Part shown: positions 23,343 through 42,381 of the stretch, piece after piece | Layout of the letters: every line of letters begins with the position of its first letter | How positions within the stretch are numbered: position 1 is the first letter of the stretch | NCBI RefSeq assembly: GCF_000002865.3 | Contig: NW_001865043.1 | Coordinates: 1,078,207 to 1,142,206 of the forward strand | Length of the DNA: 64,000 nucleotides | Source of the DNA: Monosiga brevicollis MX1 | Taxonomy: Eukaryota > Opisthokonta > Choanoflagellata > Craspedida > Salpingoecidae | Direction of reading: 5' to 3' | The notes under the pieces: generated by a model | The model's input: only the letters and a program-made list of their open reading frames with translations | The model's database searches: none | Told to the model about the DNA's origin: nothing | Made by a program: the position numbers and the translations under genes

Positions 23343-23975
23343 GCATTGCATCCGAAACAATGTTTGGGCCGTGGTCACATGATGGCCACGCCGTTTGCTG
23401 CTATGCATAATCTTCGTGTTGTTTGTGTGAAACGCAACCGTTGTCTCAGGGTTGAGCCCTGTGTGTCCTTATTTTCTTTGTCCAGAGCCAATGGGCCAGG
23501 AAAAGGAAAACAATTTTATAAACTTTGTTGCCTGTGAATGCGCTTTTCCTCAAAGCTCTGTTCTGACTCACATCTTGGCGCCGATACTTTTTCCACGGTT
23601 TCACACTGAAACTCAAGACCTGACCTGTTGTGGCCACACACCACCAGCCTGAGCATTGACAAGTCTCGATGAAGATGTTGTCTGTTCTTCAAGAGTGAGT
23701 GAGTGATCGAGTGAGTGAGTGATCGAGTGAGTGAGTGATCGAGTGAGCGATCGAGTGAGTGAGCGAGTGAGTGAGTGATCGAGTGAGTGAGCGAGCCAGA
23801 GCTCTCAGTTCGAATCGTGCCAAGAGAGAGACAAATTAAGAGAGTGAGTTTATTTTACATTGTTGTTGTTGTTGTTTGTTTGTGTTTTAAATTTTTGTCG
23901 GCCAATCGGGATCAACTGCTGGTGTCACTTGAACCTGATAAGAGCGGCTGTCGGAGACGCGGCGTTTCTGGGGTC
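23343..23975. other. Intergenic region with GAGT/GATC tandem repeat
   Basis: Between tandem plus-strand genes. A tandem array of GAGTGAGTGATC-type units spans about 23693-23796. No coding signal beyond an open frame leading into the next gene. Confidence 0.5.
23693..23796. repeat. (GAGT)n / GAGTGAGTGATC tandem repeat
   Basis: Imperfect 4- and 12-bp periodic repeat about 100 bp long. Confidence 0.95.
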
Positions 23976-26900
23976 ATGGGTGGGCAGGGGGCTGTGTCTT
24001 GGGTCGGGTGGGGTGTTGGGGGTTGGATCTTTTTGTTTGCGTTCTGGCCGGCTACGCAGGCGCTCAATTTTACCTTTTACGTGGGTGACACCGTCGAGTT
24101 GACCAACTGCACAGCCTCGGAACTCGTTTGGAAACCGCGGCAAAGCACAGCTCAGCTTGATGGTGCGTGCGGCCTCGCATCGCGCCTTCAAGTCAACGAG
24201 CTTGCTTTCGGCTCCTTGGGTGACCGGTCTCTTTGTTACGCTCGACAAGACGCCAACTCATCTTGCTCTTTTGTCCCTCTCATCGTCACTCGGCTGACAC
24301 TTAGTTCAAGGAAACACTTGCCGCTTCCTCGTTGACACGGCTGGCATCTACCTGCTCGACAACAATGCCAGCGTGCGTGGCTGGGAAGGCCCCACAAAGG
24401 AGACTTTGGTCGAGGACAGCTTCACAGCTACCGCCCCGGATTTTCCGTGGGCATCGGACCGTGCTCCACAGACCTGGTATCTACCCACAGAGGGGTGTGT
24501 TTATAATCGTTCCGCCAGCGGCTTGCGGCTGTCGGGTCACGGTACATGCGTGCTTGCAACGCATCGTGCCGACATCAACTTTGCACGCCAACCGCTTTGG
24601 CTCAACGTGAGCCGCTGGCGCGTCAACAGCAACACGGCTGCCTGGACTTGGCGCTCACCTGCCAACGGCGATTTCGTGCAGGTGAATTGCACTCAGGACA
24701 AAATTCGCGTCTTTACCCAAGTCAACAGCAGTTTTGCGTGGCGGGCCATGGCTACTGCCGATTGCGGTGCTTGGCCCTGTGACCTCAGTATTCTGATCGA
24801 GGAGAGCAACATCTCAATCACCGTCAACTCCACTGGGCTGATCAATGCTCGTCATGGTGTCACCAGCTCTCAGTTTGGCGATCGCACGGGTAACACGCGC
24901 TTGGAACTGAGTCTACAGAGTGCCGTTAGTGGGGTGGTGGCTGCTGGTGTCATGCGCCTGGGCGCCTTCTTGCCTCCCAATCAAGGCCGTGCCATGCTCT
25001 ATCCCATACCAGCATTCCCTGAGCCCAACTTGTCCTTGCCCTTTCCGGCCCAAGCGATCGAAATGAGACTTGGCTTTCTTGACCCAACCAAGGCACCTTT
25101 CTTTGCCGACCCCTCGGGCGCTACCGACAGCACCACAGCGTGGCAGCGAGCCATTGCAGCGGCTTTCCATTTTGGTTATGTACTCTTGGCGCCGGGGGGC
25201 CAATATCGGATTTCAGACACCCTGACGCTGCTGCAGGACGAATGCCAATCCTGCAATCGCCGCTGGCGAGCCAACATCATCCGAGGTGCGCCCGCTCTCA
25301 TGTCCCTCTCATCAGCAGTGCCGGCAAAGAATCGGCAGTCTTTCGTGTGAGAAGCATCTGGTCCCACGCTTGTCTTCAGCCTCAGGTCTCCGTTGTTTTG
25401 TCAGGCGAAACACGGAGCGGTCATCCGCCCACAACCTTTGTGCTCCCTGCCGATGCGCCAGGTTGGCTCGTGCTCTCACGAATCAAGAGCTTTTGCCCGC
25501 AGGAATGAATGTCTGCATCACATCATCTGTTGTCGCTAGGCTTTGGCAATCGATCACAGCCGAAAACGCTGTTTGACATTATCAATCGCAACGGCGAAAA
25601 TGACTTTCAGCCCAATGAAAACATGAATCAAGTGCGTGCATGCCTCGAGCATCCTAAGAGCCGCATTCATTCTATTTGTGGCCCGTGAGAGGAGGTCTCA
25701 AACCCGCGCTCACGCCTACCTGTGACAGGGGCTCTTGGACTTGCACATTGTGATTGAAGAGCGGAATGTAGGGGCGATTGCCGTGCACGCTCGTGGGGCA
25801 CAAGGCACGGGTCTTGAGAACGTCACGATCGACTTGGGTATGCCACAATTTGAATCATGCCCAAGGCCTGCTGCTGCAAGCCTGCAAGAGATACCCGCCG
25901 ATTGATGCGGAACACACGTTGTGTAATCAGCTTTTGTCCTCACCGTCCACTCTTTTGTGTTGCCAGGAACCGATGGCTTCATAGGGGTGCGGGGGGCTTC
26001 TGGCAGTGGCGGGGCCCATCACAGCGTCACGATTTTGGGAGGTGCCTTTGGTTTGGATCTGCGCTTTGCACAGCCGGGCCCCACGGTATCCAGTGTGACC
26101 CTGGCCAACCAGCGCTGTGCTGCACTCTTGTATAGCGGTCTGCAGGTATGTGCACTGAGTCTCATGACAGGCCTTGTGCGGCATCTGCTTCAAGCTGTGC
26201 AGGCCAGGCCAGGGTTGTCCGTGTCTGGAAGCAATTGCCTGCACAATTCACGCCGTGTCTCAATAGGTGCTGACACTTGTGGCTGCCAACATCTCCGCCA
26301 GTGCGCACACGGCTTCAACTTCGTATGCCGCTCTGTATGCTTTTTGCGACAACGGGCTACAGTTGCCACGTGACTTTTTGGACCCCAACTCTTCCTGTTT
26401 TCTCCCCGCACTTGCGGGCCCTCAAGCCTGCCAAGCCAGTGCGAGCACACATGCAAGTTCACATCCTCGAACCCACTCCCTCCAGGCAGGAGACATCCAC
26501 GGGAATGTTGAGAAGGGATGTTGCGTGACGCGTCGATTCATGCTTGATATCATCCTTGCATGTGCAGGTGTCAATGGTTGACAGCGTGGTGGAGTTTACG
26601 GGCAGCCCAACAGCCCGTCCCGCCTTCATCACTTCGGGCAACCTCGTGCTCAACCGAGTTTACCTGACAGGGTATCTGGATCTCGTCAACTTGACCAAAT
26701 CTACAAGCGTCATTCATCTCAATGCATCGCAGGGTTGGACGCTGGTGGAGGAATTTGCTCACAGCCAGACTTCGCCGCCTGCGGTACGAATGCCTCTGTC
26801 AGCAATGGCACCTGCCTGGCATTTTGTGTTGCACTCTGAGCGTGGTTTGATGCATGTCCAGCTGACGGGCCATCGACTTCTTGGAACATCCTAGTACGAT

Positions 26901-28433
26901 GCTGTGACAAAGGCAAATGTAAACTTGACGCATTTTGGACTACTGCACGGTCGCACCGTGCCCGCTTACTCGTCCATGACGGTACATTCCGGCGTAGCAA
27001 AGCCGACTGCAAGCCTCTTCATACCGCATGGATGGACAAGTACACCATCACCTCGAGAGGCTGAAGCCTACATTAATGTTCAAGATAGCCCGTTTGAGGC
27101 TGCGGGAGACGGTTTGACCGATGACTGGGCTGCGCTGCAGCAGGCAATCAACGCAAGTGCAGGGCGCCCGGTCTTCCTGCCACGTGGCATCTATGCGCTC
27201 TCACGAGGGCTTGTGGTCCCTGAGGGCACTTCCTTGTTTGGCATTGCACACCACTTGACGTTTATCGTGCCCGTCTTCACACTTGATGAGCGGGCTTGCT
27301 TCCCACTCGTCACCTTTGGAGTCAACGCTACCGGCTCAAAGGTAGGTTGGCTCGCTAATATCAAGCCGGTAGCATGCTCTGCACAAGGCCGTCACTGATT
27401 CAACAGGCCGTTGGCATGTGCGGCTTTTTTTGATGCTGTAGCCTGCAGCGCTGTATGGGCTGAACCTCGTGCCTTTTATCCGCACCCCGCAAATCAGCGC
27501 CTTGCAATGGAGTGCCGCACATCCATTGTCGTCATTTCGCCAGATGGGTTCCTGGATCAAGGTGTGCGCCCTGCTGCCTGCGGTTGCATGCGTGAGCATT
27601 CGACGTCTGCCCCACTAGTTGAATTCTACTGCTAGATTGAGCGGGGATGCAAATCGAGGAATGACACGCGCGAGTGCACGCGCAAGACTTATACTGTCCT
27701 TGCGATCGTTTGCCTATTTGTCCAATGCGAGTTTAGCCGTCCCTATGCGACGACGACGGGCGCATTGCGGGCTGCCCAGGACCTGCTACTTTCAAGGCGA
27801 ATGTGAGTCAGGTGCACGTCATCGGCCCGCACGCATCGGGCAACTTCTTCACCATGCACCACGAGGATTCCGAAGTGGAGCCTGCGTATCGGTACGTAGA
27901 TGCCCGGCAATTGTAGCTTTCACTGTGTACAAAGCGTCTTTTTCAATGTAAACTCGACGTCTTGGCTTGATGGCAGACACTTGCTGATCGAGGCTGGACC
28001 TCTGGGCCGGTTGGGCTTTTACCATCTTAACACGGAGCATGCTATGGCAGACGCCAATACCCACGTCCGCGACAATCAGGCACGCGTAGATATTTACGGA
28101 CTCAAAAGTGAAGGTAGATATGCGGTTGTGTGGCTAGAGCGCAGCTGCTGCGTGACGCTATGGGGATACGGCGGCAATGCTTGCCCCTTTCCTTTCAACT
28201 CGAGTTATCCACCGGGGTTTGCAGACTACCCGCCTTCTTTGATCCGTGTGACGGACAGTCCAAACTGTACCTTGTACAACCTGGTTGATTACATTGGTCA
28301 AGGCACGCTGGAAAACAAGCCAGTCCCTTGCGACGCCATTGACGAGCGCATCTTGGTGTATCAGCGTGACACGCAGATGGGCACCAGCTATCACAGCTTG
28401 CAAGACGACCGCCCTCTGGTTGTGCAAACGTGA
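23976..28433 (+). CDS. Secreted tandem pectate-lyase-like beta-helix protein (GH55-like)
   Basis: Multi-exon gene. ATG 23976 starts a hydrophobic signal (WVGWGVGGWIFLFAFWPATQA). An N-terminal Cys/Trp-containing region of about 300 residues follows, with many N-glycosylation sequons. The first beta-helix module starts near 25105: DPSGATDSTTAWQRAIAAA and VLLAPGGQYRISDTL. It continues over small exons with FGNRSQPKTLFDIINRNGEN, GLENVTIDL, GTDGFIGVRGASGSGGAHHS and ALLYSGLQ. A second module starts near 27080: EAAGDGLTDDWAALQQAINA, PVFLPRGIYALSRGL and GTSLFGIAHH. Two such Pectate_lyase_3 modules in tandem are typical of GH55-like exo-beta-1,3-glucanases. The C-terminus ends at TGA 28431-28433. Carbohydrate binding or hydrolysis outside the cell is inferred. 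Some junctions (about 26275-26565 and 27340-27890) are unresolved. Confidence 0.72.
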
Positions 28434-28778
28434 ATGCCTTGGTTTTTTTTTAGCTGCCTCTTGTCTCTTGAGCCGTCGGCGGACATGATCAGTCTTCAAA
28501 AGCACGTTGAGTTGTGCTTGTTCCCGTCCGCTGTCTGTTTGTTTGTTTGCATGACATAAGCGCCCTCGAGCGCCAATGGGACAATCATCGTTTCAAAACA
28601 ATCAATCCAAAAGTGACTTTGACCAAAACTCACACTTTGGTGCTTGTGTGAAATTTTCACAACATCGTCCATAAGATCACCACTTGAGTGTGTTATCCTG
28701 TTCAAAGGCCACAAAGTCAGTGGGGACTTGGCTGGTCCTGTCCCTCAGTTCCGACGTGGTCAGCAGCGACTTGAGGAG
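28434..28778. other. Intergenic region
   Basis: About 345 bp between tandem plus-strand genes. No motif recognised except a short TTTG repeat (28535-28550). Confidence 0.4.
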
Positions 28779-30542
28779 CATGGCTCGGTTCGAGGGGGCG
28801 GGTGGCCTACTGGCCTTGCAGCCCGTAACGGCTGTCAAGGCGGAGGTGGACAGCCAGGGTGAGCTGCAAGTATCGTGGCGTGCTCCGGCCAGGGGCCCGA
28901 CAGCTCGTCAATATAGTGTCCAGATTCGACCCCTTGGCGCAACGGACTGGCTCGTCGTGGGCGAGCCATTTGGCGCTGATGCTTCCTTGCGGGTCAAACT
29001 CACGGAACTGAAGCCCGAGACGATGTATGAATGTACTGTCGTTTCGCATTCTATTCGGGGGCCTGGCCCCATCAGCGAGCCCGCGCAATTCCAAGCACCT
29101 GCTCGCCGACCCCAGCACACCGTCGAGCAGCTTCGCTGCACAGGCTGCTCGCCATCGCGCATTGACTTGGCGTGGGAACAACCTCAGGGCTACGCGGGCA
29201 AACTATCCTATACCGTGTACTATGATCGCATTGGGGATCCACACGAGAGCCACGAACGCATCGTCACTGACGGCTGCACACTACAGCTCACGCACGTCTT
29301 TCCCGCAACTGTGTATCGCATACAAGGTGAGCCCTAGTATTTTTACTTCCTTTTCTCTTGTGCCTCTCTTTCTTGCTCTCTCTTCCCCATGCACACGGAC
29401 CAGGCAGACAGATAGGCAGACACAGACACAGATAGACACCTTCTGGCCGCACAATTCTATTCAAACCCTTCCAATCATGGTCGGAGGATCGTTGATAACT
29501 ATTTACGAGACTGCTTGCCACCAGTGGCCGTATGCACAGCAGCGGGAGAGGGCCCCGTGACACCAATGCTTAATGTGACGACCCAGCAGAATCCAGCTGA
29601 TCCACGGCAGGTCCAGGTGCGAGACTGCTTTGTGTGATCAGTTACCTTCAGCGTCCCTAAAGGCTCACGCCAACAGCCCCTTTTCATACATACAGACGAC
29701 ACAGGTGTACAAGAACACGCTCAAAACGCAATTCGTTTCTGGTACGTCTCGGCTTTATGATCGAGTGAGACTTCCGCCTGAATGCTTTCTCATTCTCTTT
29801 CCCTTGATGCGTTAGGCCAGCGCCACTACATCCCAGTGCACACGCCCTTCAAAGCCGGTCTGTGCCGTGAGCTGCAAGTCAGCAAGGTCTCACGAGAACA
29901 AACCAGCCTGTGTTGACTCATGCCGGCGTATATTTTTGTCACGTTGCCACGGCGTGATAGAGACGGCACCAGCAGCGCCCAAGCGCTTCTTTAGCCGGGC
30001 CAAGTTGGAGAGTGCGGTGACACAGCGTAGTCAGCACGACACAGGAGCAGGGTCGGCAACAAAATCTGGCACGCAGGTGGCGCAGAGCCGTTCTGAGCCG
30101 CCTCGGCTGCCTCAGAGCCACCTTAACGAGCAGTTTGATGCTCTCGTACAGCGTGCCCACATTGACACCAGTCTTTGGGTTCTGCACGCATGCTGCATCA
30201 CGCGCATTTGGACCATTTTCATTGTTCGACGCAAAAAACCAAGTGCAGTCTATGCCGCTGTGGTGGATAAGGTAGGGCTTGTTGATAGTGCACACATTGA
30301 TAATCATCCTTAAACGCTGACGCTTGAATTGTGGAAAGGGGCCGCAAAAAAATGCACGATCACAGAAAGTCAGGTGCAACACAGTTGCACACTTGTCTCA
30401 AACGGAAGCAAAGCCCGTTATTCATGCTGGTGTGGATTGCGTGTTGTATGGTCATAGGCGGATGGTGTGCAGTTCTTGACAAATAATGATGCCGGATTTG
30501 CCACCGTTACCGAGGCCAAGCTTGCGGGAATGACAGCTTAAT
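28779..30542 (+). CDS. Fibronectin type III domain protein
   Basis: ATG 28779 opens a large exon encoding an FN3 domain (VTAVKAEVDSQGELQVSWRA ... YSVQIRPLG ... LTELKPETMYECTVVSHSIR ... GPGPISEP) and most of a second (LRCTGCSPSRIDLAWEQP ... LSYTVYYDR ... VFPATVYRIQ). The second is finished by an exon at about 29527-29614 (VAVCTAAGEGPVTPMLNVTT). Short exons follow: VYKNTLKTQFVSG, then GQRHYIPVHTPFKAGLCREL. A basic/Ser-rich stretch (APKRFFSRAKLESA) and a tail ending GFATVTEAKLAGMTA (TAA 30540-30542) complete it. No signal peptide or clear membrane segment was seen, so it may be cytosolic. The C-terminal part was not recognised, and the exon joining near 30170-30270 is uncertain. Confidence 0.62.
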
Positions 30543-30788
30543 GTACAGCTGCCGCCCATGCGCATGTCCATCTTCTGAGAGCCGCTGTGCGGCTAGTTTG
30601 ATGAGGCTTTGCTTAACATTCTTCCGCCAGAGAGAGGGGGGAGAAAAATTGGAATTGAGACCGAGAGGTAAAGAGGAAGTGAGAGCGCTGACACAAATGC
30701 TTGCGGCCACGCCCCCAGCAGAGAAATGGGCGGGGAAAGATGCTGTCTTTGTTTGGCTTGGCGCGGACTGCAAAGTCAGGCGCCAGCG

Positions 30789-38663
<7,875 letters not shown>

Positions 38664-40601
38664 TTAAAAAAAAAAAACACACAAAACACAAAACACAAAA
38701 CAAAACAGCCATGCAAACCAGGGCAAAGGCATGTCAAAAAGTCGGGAGCGGCTGGACTTCAATTTCAAAGGGTAAGCGGTACGCACGCTGTTGGTATGCT
38801 TGACCTCGGCACTGAGTTCCAGGCTTTGCTGTTCCACGCTCATCTCCACGGCACCTCCCCTGCGATTGCGTGAGAAATGTAAGGTAAATGAGGGCCAAGT
38901 GCCTGGCATCAAGTCGCCATGGAGGGGCGGTGCACGATACGACAAACTTCTTGATAGCAACGACTTTGAAGATGGCCACATCTCCCGAGCTGGTACCCGC
39001 TGCTAGATACAAAAAGGAACTGCATGGAGCGCGTGCATGGAGCGCGTCCAGGGAAAATGAAGACAAGGTATTCCATGTTGAACGATGGGGTGGCACCGTT
39101 CGTGAGAGAGCGAGCGAGCCAAGGGGGTGGCAATCTTGCGGACGACAACTCTACCGGCTCAGGGTCGGGGCAAAGGCCATGTCCGTTACATCGAGTTGCA
39201 TGGATTGCAGGGCAACGGCAGGCCTAAGTTCCAAGGCGAATCATGCCACCAATTAAGGCCAGTTATGGAAGGCGGGCAGGTCGGAAGCACCATGATCGGG
39301 GATTCGACTTCTCACTTGCGACCGTTGAACTGATACAATTGCAATCCCTGTTCCTTGTTGTGTAGAGAGCTATCGACACGATGCCGGCAGTTGAGACGTG
39401 GGAGATAAATCGACGGGCGATTGATACGAGTGGCCTCGATCAGATCAGATCAGGCCGGGCGGGCGGCGTACCCAACGGCTAGCAGCATGACGCCTCGGTT
39501 GGAGATGGCCCAGTCCAGGGAGGTAGCGCGGGCATCCTTGCTCATTTTGATGCGAAAGTCCGACTGATGTAGGTGATAGAGACGGGTGTGTCAGCGAGGG
39601 CGTGCAAGTGAGGGTGCGTAAGCGAGGGCACACCACGTCTTGTGGGGCAACCAACGCACCATTTGGGCCCAGTTGGAGAGGTTCATCACATCGTCAGCCT
39701 CGTAAATGCGGACCATACCGTCGCGAGAACAAGCAGCCTGCATTCAAAGACGTTCAAGTCAACATGCATTGGTCAAACAAGAACAAAAAGTAAAAAATAA
39801 ATAAATGCGAATGTGTATCTGGTGTGTGTCAAGGGCATGTGCTGGGCTTGGTAATGCAGGGATGCATACCAAGGCCAATTGATACTCGTCATTGCGAGGA
39901 CAGAAGCGAACGTCCACAATGGGCGCCGTGGCGTCTGAGAGAGCAGCGCGCTTGGTCTGCAGTCGAGCCAGACACCTCGAGTAAGATGAAGACATTACCA
40001 TGCACACGGAGGTGTGCAATAAGCATTTGATAACCGGTTGCGGGCATCATGTTTTTCTTACCCAGACTTGGTGTCCACCATCGCGTTGCATGCCCGCTAT
40101 CATGTGAGACACGGTGTGCAAAGCAGGCCATGAGGTCACAGACTGGGGGGGACATTGATACAGCGCACAGGGGCAGGGACCATGAGTCAGGGTGGGCAGC
40201 TAGCACGTACGTCGCTCTTCCCAGATGATGACGGTATGATCACTGGAGCAGGTGGCCAGGATGGCACCAAACTCTGGGTGACCCCAACGCACGCGGGTCA
40301 CCGAGCCATGATGCGACTAGTCATGTGTAGAATTCAGGCAGGTTAGCGCGCGAGCACGAGTACGAGACAAGCTGGCGCACACAACGTCAAGGGTTTAAGG
40401 TGGAGGGGCCTCGGCAAGCTCTGCACGCACGGCTTTGACGGCGGCTGCCTCGAGCCAGGCGCCATCTTCCTGTTGGTCCCAGATCTTGATCTGATGGTCG
40501 GTGCCGACGCTGGCAAGTCGGTTTCCATAAAAGTTGAAGGCCACGTCATGCACCATGTCTTTGTGCGTGTTGGGCACGGTGAATCCGGCAAAGGCTGCCA
40601 T
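38664..40601 (-). CDS. SEH1: SEH1-like WD40 nucleoporin
   Basis: ATG 40601. The first blade reads [20 protein letters not shown] then [20 protein letters not shown], the SEH1 N-terminus. Later exons encode [20 protein letters not shown] (about 40310-40235), [16 protein letters not shown] (about 39935-39880), [15 protein letters not shown] (about 39720-39665), [20 protein letters not shown] (about 39530-39475), [12 protein letters not shown] (about 39190-39145) and [16 protein letters not shown]. These follow SEH1/Sec13 blade by blade. SEH1 works in the Nup107-160 (Y) complex of the nuclear pore and in GATOR2. The last blade is not clear: a usual GDDGxVRLW end was not found, and two frames (stops near 38734 and 38664) are possible, so the 3' end is approximate. 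Confidence 0.82.
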
Positions 40602-41161
40602 GGTCGCGGCGATGCCAGCTGCTCTGCTTGTTGAACGGTTCACCGAGAGAGATTTTTTCCAAAATGGGGAGATACGATAAAATTACATGACCATCCCTTA
40701 TTTCAACGAGACCATTCTAATTTGTCATATGCATCTCGTTCTTAAACAGGTATCAATCTGTAAACCCTCCTCTTAAGTATATAATCAATATCTGCACCTT
40801 GTTGCATCATGCCATTTGTGTGCTGTGATGTAAGTCGGCACAAGCTTGCCTTTTGAGCTTCTCACACCCATGTGCAAAAATAACCACACATGCGATACAT
40901 CTTTTTGTACTGTTTCGCTTCAGATGTCCACACCCTCTATCACCTCTGCTCACACATCGACAGCCTCATCGCTCAAAGTGCGGACAGGCTTGCACACGGG
41001 GACTGCTTCCAGTGCTTCATCACACACACAGACCCGCACACACACTGGACGCGCTCGCACCAGTGAACATTTTTCTGTTCACTGGCCCTGAAGCTACTTG
41101 GTTGTGCCACACGTCCAGTGACTGCCCCTTCTTTGACTCCCAGACTCCAGACCCCAGAACA
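40602..41161. promoter_or_regulatory. Divergent intergenic region (SEH1-like / USP)
   Basis: About 560 bp, AT-rich near 40670-40800 compared with its surroundings. No exon seen; probably a bidirectional promoter. Confidence 0.45.
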
Positions 41162-42000
41162 ATGGCTTCTCGTACCGTACTGGTCGGCGTGGACGCGTCG
41201 GAGACGTCCGCCAATGCCTTCAACTTTGCCTCCAAGCAGTGCCGCCCTGGTAAGGAAACCATGCCACTACACGCACCTGTTGACCCTTGTCGAGGGAGGC
41301 GGGAGGCGGGGAGAGATGGCCACGCGTTCCGCTCCACTGGCTCGGTCACCTCGCCTCACTTGCGTTTGCTGCGTGCGTCACTTGCTCAGGCGACGTTATG
41401 CACGTGTGCTACGCCTACGCCCCTCTCATGGACTTTGTTGGTCCCGAATTCTCCAAGGCCCCCACCGAGGCCCAGCATCAAGCCTGGCGTGAGCAGGAAG
41501 AGGTGCGACCTAAAAGTTCATTTTTTTTTTTTTTTTCTATTTTGTTTTTTGCTTGCAAGTCTGGTCTCGGCCCCCAGGCTCTGGTTCATACTTTGCAGCC
41601 ACCTTCTCACCCCTGCAACTCAACTCAACAGCAACGGTTCCAGAAGTTTATGGAGTCGCTGCCCAAGCCGGATGGTGTGAAGGTTGAGTCTCACATTATG
41701 GCTGGTGATGCTCGCCAAGTGGTACGTTGTTTCATTCGGCTCAATAACCCGCGCATATCTCAGTTTGCTCAGTCAACATTTTCGGCGTCACGACGCACAC
41801 CTCGTCTCACTTCTTCGTGTCGTGGCGTTTGGCTTTCGTTGTAGTTGACGGACATGGCTTCCACCAAGTCCGCCGACCAGGTCGTTGTGGGCACACACGG
41901 TCGCGGTTTCCTCGGCCGTGCCATCATGGGCAGCGTTTCAAGCTATCTGACCCATCACTCCCCGGTCCCCGTGACTGTGGTGCCCAAGGATCAAAAGTAG
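41162..42000 (+). CDS. Universal stress protein (UspA family)
   Basis: Four exons: 41162-41251 (MASRTVLVGVDASETSANAF), about 41392-41502 (DVMHVCYAYAPLMDFVGPEF), about 41632-41719 (FMESLPKPDGVKVESHIMAG) and about 41844-42000 (STKSADQVVVGTHGRGFLGR ... MGSVSSYL ... VTVVPKDQK). The beta-strand start VLVGVDxS and the C-terminal G-x2-G-x9-G-S nucleotide-binding motif (GTHGRGFLGRAIMGS) are intact, pointing to the ATP-binding UspA subclass. About 150 aa, one domain, normal length. Cytosolic stress or nucleotide-binding protein. Such proteins are common in bacteria and plants and patchy in animals. Convergent with LARS. Confidence 0.9.
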
Positions 42001-42381
42001 TCGATCTTTGGAACCCCCTCCCCCCTTTTTTTTGTTTAACATCCGAATCATTTTTGTCTCCAACAGCCTCAAGTCGTCCGCTCTCGATGAGAGGGTTGTC
42101 GTGTGCGGCCAACTCTTTCCTGCATAAATTGGCCCGGCTATCGTGGTGGCTGGAGTTTGTCGTCTCTGGCCAAGCGCTGTGCGTGCCCGCGATCAAAATT
42201 CATCCCATCATATTACTATTTTTTTCATCATGACAATGTGACTTTAGCATTGGGGAGGCGTATGGCCAGGGACAGAGGAAGACAGGGAAACGTCGATTGT
42301 GATACGTTCGAACCAATCGTCAACAAAAACGATAAGAAGCAAAAGCAGGTGCGCGTGCGCGGCCGCAATTTGGCCACCAAC
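42001..42381. other. Convergent intergenic region (USP / LARS)
   Basis: About 380 bp between two stop codons, with T-rich patches (42027-42036). Only 3' UTRs are expected. Confidence 0.4.

Noticed and set aside
23693-23796. Possible CRISPR-like array
   Set aside because: Units are 4-12 bp simple tandem repeats with no spacers, in a eukaryotic genome.
23805-23825. GTTCGAATC resembling a tRNA T-loop
   Set aside because: No matching acceptor, D or anticodon stems around it.
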